A stretch of DNA of 20,148 nucleotides from Helicobacteraceae bacterium (GTDB taxonomy: Bacteria; Campylobacterota; Campylobacteria; Campylobacterales; Sulfurimonadaceae): contig JALSUN010000001.1 in the NCBI GenBank assembly GCA_027061425.1, forward strand, positions 27,976 through 48,123. Direction: 5' to 3'. A program made the translations under genes and the position numbers. Shown in pieces: positions 6,427 through 12,849 of this stretch. Each line of letters starts with the position of its first letter. The first letter of the stretch is position 1. The notes beneath the pieces are model-generated. The model made no database searches, was not told the DNA's origin, and worked only from the letters and a program-made list of their open reading frames with translations.

Positions 6427-7803
6427 ATGAGTAGTAAATTATTTTCAAACCTCCCTTTAGAACAGGCCATGTTAGACAACCTAGAGCAGATGGGTTACAC
6501 CGAAATGACAGCCATACAAGAACAGAGCCTTCCTCTGACATTAGCAGGTGAAGATGTCATCGCTAAGGCGAAGACAGGTAGTGGTAAGACGGCTGCTTTT
6601 GGTCTTGGTATGTTACACAAACTAGATGTTAAAAAGTGGAAGATCCAAGGACTAATTATGTGTCCTACTCGTGAACTGGCAGACCAGGTGGCCAATGAAT
6701 TACGTAAACTGGCACGTTTCAAACATAACATCAAAATCTTGACACTGTGTGGTGGTATGCCCTTAACCCCGCAACGTATCTCTTTAGAACATGGTGCCCA
6801 CATCATTGTAGGTACACCAGGACGGATACAAGATCATATAGGTAAAGATACTTTAGACCTTTCTCATGTTCATACACTGATCTTAGATGAAGCAGACCGT
6901 ATGTTAGACATGGGCTTTTTAGACGACATCAAGCAGATCATCTCTCATATGCCTAGAGATCGCCAGACGATGCTCTTTTCTGCAACCTATCCTGATGAGA
7001 TTGGGTTTTTAAGTAAAACGATTATGAAAAATCCTAAACGGGTGAGTGTTGAAGTCGGTGAAGAGAAGCCTGATATTAGCGCAAACTTCTATAAAACGAC
7101 AGTTAATGATAAAGAGCGTGATCTTTTGAGTCTTTTGCTTCATCATCAAGCGGTCTCTACCATCATCTTCTGTAATATGAAAGTGACCTGTGATGAGGTG
7201 AGTGACTACCTTAATGATATGGGGCTCTATGCTCTGGCACTTCATGGTGATTTAGAACAGCGTGAGCGTACAGAAGTTTTAGCACTCTTCAGTAATGGCA
7301 GTGCTTCGATTTTAGTGGCGACTGACGTAGCGGCGAGAGGCCTTGACATTAAAGACTTGGACTTGGTGATTAACTATGATGTGCCAACACAGAGTGAGGT
7401 GTATGTTCACCGTATTGGTCGTACGGGTCGTGCAGGTAAAAGTGGTATTGCTGAGACACTTTACACGGCGAGAGAAGCTTCTAAGATAGAAGAGATCGAA
7501 GCAGAGATAGGTGAGGGTGTGAACTATGGTTCTGTAGAAAGACTTAAACACAACGAACTCTATACTCCTAAGTACACAACACTTAAAATAGATGGTGGCA
7601 AAAAAGACAAACTACGCCCTGGTGACATCGTCGGTGCGATTACAGCGACTAAAAAGATCAGTGGCAGTGAGATAGGTAACATTACAGTGACAGCGATGCG
7701 TTCTTATGTGGCAGTTGAGCGAGAAAAAGCGCATGATGCTTTTGTGTTACTACGTGATGGTAAGATGAAAAATCGTAAGTTTAGAGTACATCTGTTAGAT
7801 TAG
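6427..7803 (+). CDS. dbpA: ATP-dependent RNA helicase DbpA (DEAD-box)
   Basis: DbpA uses ATP to remodel RNA and acts in maturation of the large ribosomal subunit, recognising hairpin 92 of 23S rRNA through its C-terminal domain. The 458 residues show the full helicase set: A-K-T-G-S-G-K-T (48-55), P-T-R-E-L-A (80-85), G-T-P-G-R (129-133), D-E-A-D (154-157), S-A-T (185-187), V-A-T-D-V-A-A-R-G-L-D-I (297-308) and H-R-I-G-R-T-G-R (328-335). The C-terminal RNA-binding domain (about 385-458) has K-K-D-K-L-R-P-G-D-I-V-G-A-I-T, S-Y-V-A-V-E-R and K-F-R-V, which separates DbpA from RhlE or CsdA. The start has only a weak AAGAAG ribosome site, and a leader hairpin lies just upstream. It converges on HU. 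Confidence 0.94.
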   Translation: MSSKLFSNLPLEQAMLDNLEQMGYTEMTAIQEQSLPLTLAGEDVIAKAKTGSGKTAAFGLGMLHKLDVKKWKIQGLIMCPTRELADQVANELRKLARFKHNIKILTLCGGMPLTPQRISLEHGAHIIVGTPGRIQDHIGKDTLDLSHVHTLILDEADRMLDMGFLDDIKQIISHMPRDRQTMLFSATYPDEIGFLSKTIMKNPKRVSVEVGEEKPDISANFYKTTVNDKERDLLSLLLHHQAVSTIIFCNMKVTCDEVSDYLNDMGLYALALHGDLEQRERTEVLALFSNGSASILVATDVAARGLDIKDLDLVINYDVPTQSEVYVHRIGRTGRAGKSGIAETLYTAREASKIEEIEAEIGEGVNYGSVERLKHNELYTPKYTTLKIDGGKKDKLRPGDIVGAITATKKISGSEIGNITVTAMRSYVAVEREKAHDAFVLLRDGKMKNRKFRVHLLD

Positions 7804-7828
7804 AAGTTTTAGGGGGAGTTTAGAGAGG

Positions 7829-7850
7829 TGTTACGCGCAAGCGCGTAACA
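7829..7850. terminator. Strong hairpin between convergent dbpA and HU genes
   Basis: TGTTACGCG and CGCGTAACA form a perfect 9-bp stem with the loop CAAG, centred in the 56-base gap between the stops of dbpA and the HU gene. A stem in this place is expected to limit convergent transcription from both sides. Neither strand has a clear T-run right after the stem, so it is not a textbook intrinsic terminator. On the minus strand the T-run precedes the stem. Confidence 0.6.
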
Positions 7851-7859
7851 AAAGAGTGA

Positions 7860-8144
7860 TTACTTTCCAGCAGCAACGCGGTCTTTAAGAGACTTTCCTG
7901 CTTTGAACTTAGGAACCATTTTGTCCTGAGTTGTATAAGTCTTATCAGTACCAGGTACTTTACCACTTTTACCTTTTTGTAGTGTTGCTACAAAGCTACC
8001 AAAACCTACTAGAGAGATATCTTCTTTAGCTACTAGAGCCTCAGTGATTGCTTCTGTAAATGCTTTGATTGCAGTTTCTGCTTCAACTTTAGTCTTGTAA
8101 TCACCATTTTTTTGAACGAGTTCAACGAATTGTGCTTTATTCAT
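7860..8144 (-). CDS. hup: HU-family DNA-binding protein
   Basis: This is a 94-residue nucleoid protein that binds and bends DNA as a dimer, helping to compact the chromosome and assist replication and recombination. It has the HU start M-N-K-A-Q-F-V-E, helices with alternating charged residues, the L-V-G-F-G-S-F (45-51) turn, and a basic arm region with G-K-S-G-K-V-P-G and a K-F-K-A-G-K-S-L-K-D (79-88) end. Length is typical (about 90). The intercalating-proline position of the arm is P64 (V-P-G). The start is preceded by AAGGG eight to nine bases away on the minus strand. It has its own leader with a small hairpin (GCCCT/AGGGC at 8185-8199), so it is probably transcribed separately from the upstream coiled-coil gene. 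Confidence 0.95.
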   Translation of the reverse strand: MNKAQFVELVQKNGDYKTKVEAETAIKAFTEAITEALVAKEDISLVGFGSFVATLQKGKSGKVPGTDKTYTTQDKMVPKFKAGKSLKDRVAAGK

Positions 8145-8184
8145 GTTTCATGCCCTTTTATAAAAGATGTTTGATACCAGAAAC

Positions 8185-8227
8185 GCCCTATACAAGGGCT
8201 CAATGGTTCAACTAAGACAACTTTATA
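8185..8227 (-). promoter_or_regulatory. Putative HU promoter -10 and leader hairpin
   Basis: On the minus strand a TATAAA (plus-strand 8222-8227) could be the -10 box of the HU gene. The transcript would then contain a small hairpin, GCCCT-TGTAT-AGGGC (8185-8199). Both are read by eye and are weak. The rest of the 196-base gap shows no open frame. Confidence 0.35.
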
Positions 8228-8340
8228 CTCAAAGAGCTTAAAGTTTTCTTCTTTTTGTGAAAATAAGGCAAATCTTGATATAAAAAGCTTAAATTTGTCA
8301 CAAACCCCTATATTTTGGGCTGTAGAATAGGCTGAGAGTC

Positions 8341-8982
8341 CTAATGTAATTTAAGCAAGTCGCTATAGTCAAACTTACCTAGATCAAGGAAAAACTCTCC
8401 ATTATGTTGCAGAACACGGATGTCACTACCGTAAGCACCCGCAAATCGTCTTTTAATGAGACGTCTCTCTTGTGCTTCATAACCTATATTTTTAAGGTAT
8501 TGGCGTAAAGAGATCTTATGGGGAGTGACAGGTTCAGATTGTGCTGTCTCTGTCATACTAAAATCTGTTTCAGTCATTTGGATCTCTTCTTGGTTTGGTG
8601 CAGAAATAGGTGTGTTTTGAGAGAGTTTTAGTTTGGTGTGGATAAGTTCCAATATATTTTTGAGTTGCTCATCTTTGTTTTGGTAAAGTGTTTCTATACG
8701 GCTACGCTCATCTCTTAGCATCTCTTCTTTATCGTTGATAAGTCGGTCTATCTTACTCTCAAGTTCATGAACTTTTTCTTTAAGCTCATGGTTCTCTTTT
8801 TGATAAAGGGCTAAAATAGTACCAGAAGTTGTTTTGGTTTGCTGAGGTTCTACAGAACGCAGGAGTATGTAGACCACACCATCTTCTATACTATACTCAA
8901 TTTCACGATTACGAAGTTGCGTATGCACGGTCTCTATGGAGAGATCAAAACGTGATGCGTATTCGTCTATACTCAGACGCAT
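8341..8982 (-). CDS. Coiled-coil protein with winged-helix-like N-terminus (DUF3972-like)
   Basis: The 213-residue protein has three parts. Residues 1-42 (M-R-L-S-I-D-E-Y-A-S-R-F-D-L-S...) resemble the N-terminal helix-turn-helix-like module of DUF3972 proteins, a family largely confined to Campylobacterota. Residues about 57-118 form a charged coiled coil. A Gln/Thr/Ser-rich linker (122-155) leads to a conserved-looking C-terminal domain (157-213) with R-R-L-I-K-R-R-F-A-G-A-Y-G and a terminal L-D-L-G-K-F-D-Y-S-D-L-L. No signal peptide or membrane segment is present, so it is probably cytoplasmic, and a DNA-binding or scaffold role is possible. The start has AAGGAAG on the minus strand. It diverges from pyk across 159 bases, where TAAAAT (9011-9016, minus) could be its -10 box. 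Function is unknown. Confidence 0.6.
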   Translation of the reverse strand: MRLSIDEYASRFDLSIETVHTQLRNREIEYSIEDGVVYILLRSVEPQQTKTTSGTILALYQKENHELKEKVHELESKIDRLINDKEEMLRDERSRIETLYQNKDEQLKNILELIHTKLKLSQNTPISAPNQEEIQMTETDFSMTETAQSEPVTPHKISLRQYLKNIGYEAQERRLIKRRFAGAYGSDIRVLQHNGEFFLDLGKFDYSDLLKLH

Positions 8983-9050
8983 TGGCTTCCTTTTAGAAGT
9001 GAATTAAGACATTTTAACAAAAGTTTCTTTGTTGTAACCATAGGGTGGCT

Positions 9051-9109
9051 AAGCTTCGCTAAAATACACCATTGTCCACGGTATGAAGCTTTGCATCATC
9101 TTTTTGATG
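9051..9109 (+). promoter_or_regulatory. pyk promoter and structured leader
   Basis: TAAAAT at 9060-9065 is a plausible -10 box. It lies between the arms of an inverted repeat, AAGCTTC (9051-9057) and GAAGCTT (9085-9091), and is followed by a second small hairpin, CATCA/TGATG (9094-9109). The inverted repeat straddling the promoter could be an operator or a leader fold. No known riboswitch was recognised. Confidence 0.4.
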
Positions 9110-9141
9110 TATACGCTTACAGATGGGATTAAAGGCTTAAA

Positions 9142-10581
9142 ATGAAAAAACGTACCAAAATTCTAGCAACCATAGGTCCCGCATCAGACACACTCTCTCA
9201 ACTTGAGTCACTTATAAAAGCCGGTGTGAATGTTTTTCGTATGAACTTCTCTCATGGTACACACGCGTATCATACTGAGGTTTTAAAAAAGATTCGTGAG
9301 GCAATGGCTAACACGGGTCTTATTGTCGGGGTATTACAAGACATTAGTGGTCCAAAAGTTCGTGTTGGAAAACTTGAACAGCCTTTTCATCTTCAAAAAG
9401 GAGACATCTTAACCTTTATACAAGAAGAAGTTGTGGGTGCCAAGGTAGCGCAAGGTCACTATAGTCTCTCTATCAATAAAAGTGAGATACTGCCTAAGAT
9501 GCAAGTGGGTGAGTTCATCTATCTTTGTGATGGTAACATACGTGCTAAAGTGATAGAGGCTGGCAATGTGGTAAAAACTGAGGTGCAAAATAGTGGCAAA
9601 CTCTCATCCAACAAAGGTGTTAACTTTCCAAACACCAAACTTGGCATAGAAATCTTAACCCAAAAAGATCGTGCTGATATGCTTTGGGGCATTGCTCATG
9701 GTGTGGACTTCATGGCCATCTCTTTTGTTCAAAATGCGCAAGATATGTTAAAAGCACGTGCCATCATCAATGAAAACGGTGGTGATCAGCAACTTTTTGC
9801 AAAGATAGAGAAGTTTGACGCAGTTGAAAACATAGATGAGATTCTTGCAGTGAGTGATGGATTAATGGTGGCTCGTGGTGACTTGGGTATAGAAGTGCCT
9901 TACTATGAAGTACCTGCCATTCAAAAGCGTGTGATCCAAAAGGCTAACAGTATGAGTAAGCCTGTCATCACTGCCACGCAGATGTTACTCTCTATGACAG
10001 AGAATGAGACTGCTACACGTGCGGAAATATCGGATGTTGCCAATGCGGTGCTTGATGGTACAGATGTAGTGATGCTTTCAGAAGAGAGTGCTGTAGGACA
10101 AAACCCTGTTTTAGCGGTTGAGACCATGTTCAACACCATAAGAGAGACGGAAAAGATGTATGAGTATGACAAGTTCTCTAACTTTAAGATGCATGATGAG
10201 ATGGATATCATAGATGAGACAGCCGTGATGTTGGCAAATAACCTTAATGCTAATGCCCTTTTAGCATTCACTACCTCTGGGCAGTCGGCTAAAAAACTGG
10301 CACGATACCGTCCTAAAAAGGCTATTTTAGCTGTGATACATGATGAGCGGATTGCCCGTTCTTTGACTATAGTTTGGGGTGTGATACCTGCCTTTTTAGT
10401 AGAACAAAGTACACTGAATGAGATGATGAAACAGGTGGTTAAAGAGGGACTCTCTCAAGAAGTCTTAGAACGGGATGGGTGTTATGTCTTGACCGCGGGT
10501 GATCCGGTAGGGGTGGCTGGAACGACTAATAACATCAGAATTTTAAGAGCACACGAACTGGAGTTTTTCGAGACTCTTTAG
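9142..10581 (+). CDS. pyk: Pyruvate kinase
   Basis: Pyruvate kinase converts phosphoenolpyruvate and ADP to pyruvate and ATP. In an autotrophic sulfur oxidiser it links gluconeogenic phosphoenolpyruvate to pyruvate. The 479 residues have the family plan: an N-terminal barrel with T-K-I-L-A-T-I-G-P (5-13), R-M-N-F-S-H (33-38) and D-I-S-G-P-K (67-72), a B domain (about 73-165), then F-A-K-I-E (219-223), V-A-R-G-D-L-G (243-249), T-A-T-Q-M-L (277-282), A-T-R-A-E-I-S-D-V-A-N-A-V-L-D-G-T-D (291-308), and a C-terminal allosteric domain (about 345-479). The usual M-L-S-G-E-T-A reads M-L-S-E-E-S-A (311-317), a variant I recall from other Campylobacterota. AAAGG precedes the ATG. A good terminator follows at 10606. 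Confidence 0.96.
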   Translation: MKKRTKILATIGPASDTLSQLESLIKAGVNVFRMNFSHGTHAYHTEVLKKIREAMANTGLIVGVLQDISGPKVRVGKLEQPFHLQKGDILTFIQEEVVGAKVAQGHYSLSINKSEILPKMQVGEFIYLCDGNIRAKVIEAGNVVKTEVQNSGKLSSNKGVNFPNTKLGIEILTQKDRADMLWGIAHGVDFMAISFVQNAQDMLKARAIINENGGDQQLFAKIEKFDAVENIDEILAVSDGLMVARGDLGIEVPYYEVPAIQKRVIQKANSMSKPVITATQMLLSMTENETATRAEISDVANAVLDGTDVVMLSEESAVGQNPVLAVETMFNTIRETEKMYEYDKFSNFKMHDEMDIIDETAVMLANNLNANALLAFTTSGQSAKKLARYRPKKAILAVIHDERIARSLTIVWGVIPAFLVEQSTLNEMMKQVVKEGLSQEVLERDGCYVLTAGDPVGVAGTTNNIRILRAHELEFFETL

Positions 10582-10605
10582 CGTGTTCATAAGAGTGTGT
10601 GTTTT

Positions 10606-10644
10606 AGAGAGGTAGTAGGGTGTATAAGTGCTACTTCTCTTTTT
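10606..10644 (+). terminator. Intrinsic terminator of pyk
   Basis: AGAGAGGTAG (10606-10615) pairs with CTACTTCTCT (10631-10640) in a 10-bp stem with one G-T pair and a 15-base loop, followed directly by a T-run (10640-10644). It lies 25 bases after the pyk stop and overlaps the last codons of the convergent small gene. Confidence 0.75.
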
Positions 10645-10975
10645 GTAAGGCCTTATGGATGTCTTCAATACTTTTATGCTCTGGGTTCTCTAAAAAGTGT
10701 TGGTCTAGAAGTTTGTTAAGGCGGTTGGCATTAAAACGCCAAAAATGTTTTTCATCAAAGGTACTGTCCATTTTCATATGAGCTTCTATATGGTCTTTGT
10801 TCAGTTTTTTTGCTTTGATGGCACTATACATCAGGCGCATCAACTCTTGGGTAGATTCAGGCGTTGTGTCATCATCTTGTAGAGGTTTTGAAGGCATAAA
10901 AGCATAAAGTTTCCAGAGACTAAAACCAAGGGCCAAAATAAAGGCGACCATCATTCCTACTTCTAGTGTAAACAT
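10631..10975 (-). CDS. Small membrane-anchored protein of unknown function
   Basis: The 114-residue protein has one N-terminal transmembrane segment (about 3-25, V-G-M-M-V-A-F-I-L-A-L-G-F-S-L) and then a charged, helical domain of about 85 residues rich in Lys, His and Asp, probably in the cytoplasm. An in-frame start at 11050 exists, but it would lie inside the upstream metallopeptidase gene. The ATG at 10975 has a perfect AAGGAG (10981-10986 on the minus strand) five bases upstream, so it is preferred. The gene follows the YgjP-like gene by 16 bases and is the last gene of the minus-strand operon. No family was recognised. A link to the metallopeptidase or to the EAL-HDOD protein is only suggested by order. 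Confidence 0.7.
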   Translation of the reverse strand: MFTLEVGMMVAFILALGFSLWKLYAFMPSKPLQDDDTTPESTQELMRLMYSAIKAKKLNKDHIEAHMKMDSTFDEKHFWRFNANRLNKLLDQHFLENPEHKSIEDIHKALQKEK

Positions 10976-10991
10976 CGATGCTCCTTCAGCA

Positions 10992-11516
10992 CTATATCTT
11001 ATAAATTTTACCAAAATGTTCAACACAAGTGAGATAAAGCCTGGTGTCAAACTCTAACTGATGGTAGTTAGGTTCCATATGTTCACAAAAACTGTAAAAA
11101 GCTTTTGAATGTGCTTTGACTTTAAAATGGGCAAGTTCATGAATAACGATCATCTTTAAAAAAGGTTCTGGTACCTCTTTAAACAGAGTTGCTATACGAA
11201 TCTCGTTCTTGGATTTTAGTTTAGAACCTTGAACACGTGAAGTAAAGGTGTGGGTACCTAATGCACTATTAATGACATGAATTTTACCATCATAGAGTAC
11301 TTTTGAGAGTGGGGCACTCTTTTTTAGAAAATCATTTTTGTAGCGCATGACATAAGTGTAGAGAGACTTGTCCGTTTTATAGTTGTGAGTTTGTGGATAT
11401 TTTTGACGTAAAAAATCGGGTAAGTTCTTGTCAGTGATGAGTTTGCGCACTTGAGACAAAAGTGTCTCGTTATAGTGTGCAAGATAAGGGAGTGGTATGT
11501 TATGCTTTGCTGGCAT
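10992..11516 (-). CDS. YgjP-like zinc metallopeptidase-fold protein
   Basis: The 174-residue protein has a zincin signature I-V-I-H-E-L-A-H-F (123-131; H126, E127, H130) followed by H-S-K-A-F-Y (136-141), with a third ligand probably H136. This H-E-L-A-H-x(5)-H-S-x-x-F spacing is the pattern of the YgjP/DUF45 family, small soluble M48-related proteins that lack a membrane domain. The biological substrate is uncertain; E. coli YgjP has been assigned a nucleotide pyrophosphatase activity, while the fold suggests peptidase. A TTG at 11519 directly precedes the ATG at 11516, and the ATG is taken as start. The gene overlaps the end of the EAL-HDOD gene by 17 bases, so translation is probably coupled, and the small membrane protein gene follows after 16 bases. 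Confidence 0.8.
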   Translation of the reverse strand: MPAKHNIPLPYLAHYNETLLSQVRKLITDKNLPDFLRQKYPQTHNYKTDKSLYTYVMRYKNDFLKKSAPLSKVLYDGKIHVINSALGTHTFTSRVQGSKLKSKNEIRIATLFKEVPEPFLKMIVIHELAHFKVKAHSKAFYSFCEHMEPNYHQLEFDTRLYLTCVEHFGKIYKI

Positions 11517-12723
11517 CAAGGCTTTTGTTCAATATATCTTCTATATCTTCTACCTTTAGGTTCAGTTTTTCAAGTAACTCTTGCATAGTAGCAAAGTTGC
11601 CATCTTCAATAGTAATAGCGATGGCGAGTAGATTTCCTAAGATACCATCACGCCCTATAAGTGCGCCTTCAACTGCAGAGTCTAGGTCATAATCTTTTAG
11701 GGTCTTACTGAGTTCTACATCATAGATATCTTCCATAAGGGATAAAAGGGCAACAAGGCGCGCTTGACCAACAAGAGTCTCTTTGTTGTCTACGGTGATC
11801 TTGTCCAAGATACCAAGCATTGTGTCGATGCGGTTTTGAATAAGTATGGAGTATTGGTTTTTGGTTGTCTCTACTGTTCTACTTGAACGTGAATAGATGA
11901 TGAGCATCAACCACTGCATCAGCTTTTCAGTACCTACACGCTTAATGATCTCCTGGATACTTGGTGTACCACTCTTGTCAAATCCTGGAATGGATTTGAC
12001 ATACTGTAAAAGTTGCAAGGTGAGTTCATTGTGCCTTTCAAACTCTTTGGTGATATCATCGATGCGGTACGCAGACTGTAACATGTTAAAAATACGGATG
12101 ACACCAAGGTGTTTTGGGTCAAGACGATTCTGCTCGGTAGTATGGATATCAGCGATGAAATAACCTTGAAAATACTGAAACCCCAAATCTTTATAAGCAT
12201 CAAATACCTCTTGAAACTCTATCTTCTGTGCGATGAGGATCTTGGATGCAAAAAGCGTGATATGCTCATAAAGTCCTTCTATGTCTGTCTGTACGGTGTC
12301 AAACTTTACATAGCGTATAAATGGCAGAACGGGACCGAAGTTGCTCATGTAGTTCTCATCAAATCGTGCATTGTCGAGGGCAAAGATATACCCTTTTTTG
12401 TGCAACTGTTCTAAGTTTGCGATCTCTTTGTTTCCCATATGAATATCAGCAGAGAGCTCAAATACAAAAAGATCTTTAGGAAGGTTGGCCATGATATCGG
12501 TGAGTAAAAGATCACCACTGATGTTGATAAAAGCTTTTGCATCACCAATGGAGTTATCGACACCCACTTGGTTAAGGATATTGACTAAGACGGATGAAGT
12601 TGCAAATCTTGGATCGGTAAAGTTACGGTTTCCCTGATCATCACGGTAGAAAAACTCATAACCTATAGTGTTGTTGTTAAGATCAACAATGGGTTGTTTG
12701 GCCATGGTTAAAGTGTCTGACAT
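11500..12723 (-). CDS. EAL-HDOD signalling protein with a degenerate EAL domain (YuxH-like)
   Basis: The 407-residue protein joins an EAL domain (about 5-200) to an HDOD domain (about 205-395), the layout of YuxH-type signalling proteins. The EAL part starts K-Q-P-I-V-D-L and keeps E23 (E-F-F-Y-R in place of EAL/EVL-x-R), N68 (F-I-N-I-S), E89 (F-E-L-S), K140, E169 and Q186-G-Y. The metal-binding D-D-F-G is changed to L-D-N-A-R (116-120), so the second aspartate is lost. It therefore probably binds rather than cleaves cyclic-di-GMP, or has a protein-interaction role. HDOD is a catalytically dead HD-like domain involved in signalling. AAAAGGTG precedes the ATG at 12723. It heads the operon with the two genes downstream. 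Confidence 0.85.
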   Translation of the reverse strand: MSDTLTMAKQPIVDLNNNTIGYEFFYRDDQGNRNFTDPRFATSSVLVNILNQVGVDNSIGDAKAFINISGDLLLTDIMANLPKDLFVFELSADIHMGNKEIANLEQLHKKGYIFALDNARFDENYMSNFGPVLPFIRYVKFDTVQTDIEGLYEHITLFASKILIAQKIEFQEVFDAYKDLGFQYFQGYFIADIHTTEQNRLDPKHLGVIRIFNMLQSAYRIDDITKEFERHNELTLQLLQYVKSIPGFDKSGTPSIQEIIKRVGTEKLMQWLMLIIYSRSSRTVETTKNQYSILIQNRIDTMLGILDKITVDNKETLVGQARLVALLSLMEDIYDVELSKTLKDYDLDSAVEGALIGRDGILGNLLAIAITIEDGNFATMQELLEKLNLKVEDIEDILNKSLDASKA

Positions 12724-12822
12724 CTGTCACCTTTTTAGGAAGTATTGAGTTATGTTACATAAGATTGACTAAGAAAGAACATAAAAGTAATACATACTTC
12801 TTTATGATTTATATGCCTGTGG

Positions 12823-12828
12823 TATGAT
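12823..12828 (+). promoter_or_regulatory. Putative -10 box of pepN
   Basis: TATGAT lies 21 bases before the pepN start in the 126-base divergent gap. No clear -35 partner is visible. The ribosome-binding site of pepN is weak (GGA about five bases from a downstream ATG), so the start is supported mainly by homology at the protein N-terminus. Confidence 0.4.
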
Positions 12829-12849
12829 TTTGAAAAATTATGGACTCTT

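Noticed and set aside
6495..6806. 103-codon open frame antisense to dbpA
   Set aside because: It lies wholly opposite conserved helicase motifs, has no ribosome site, and its translation resembles no protein; it is a shadow of the real gene.
9921..10271. 116-codon open frame antisense to pyk
   Set aside because: It mirrors the conserved pyruvate kinase barrel region and shows no domain or start signal of its own.
10976..11050. Longer start (11050) for the small membrane protein on the minus strand
   Set aside because: It would overlap the metallopeptidase gene by 59 bases, while 10975 has an ideal AAGGAG site five bases upstream and gives a clean N-terminal membrane segment.
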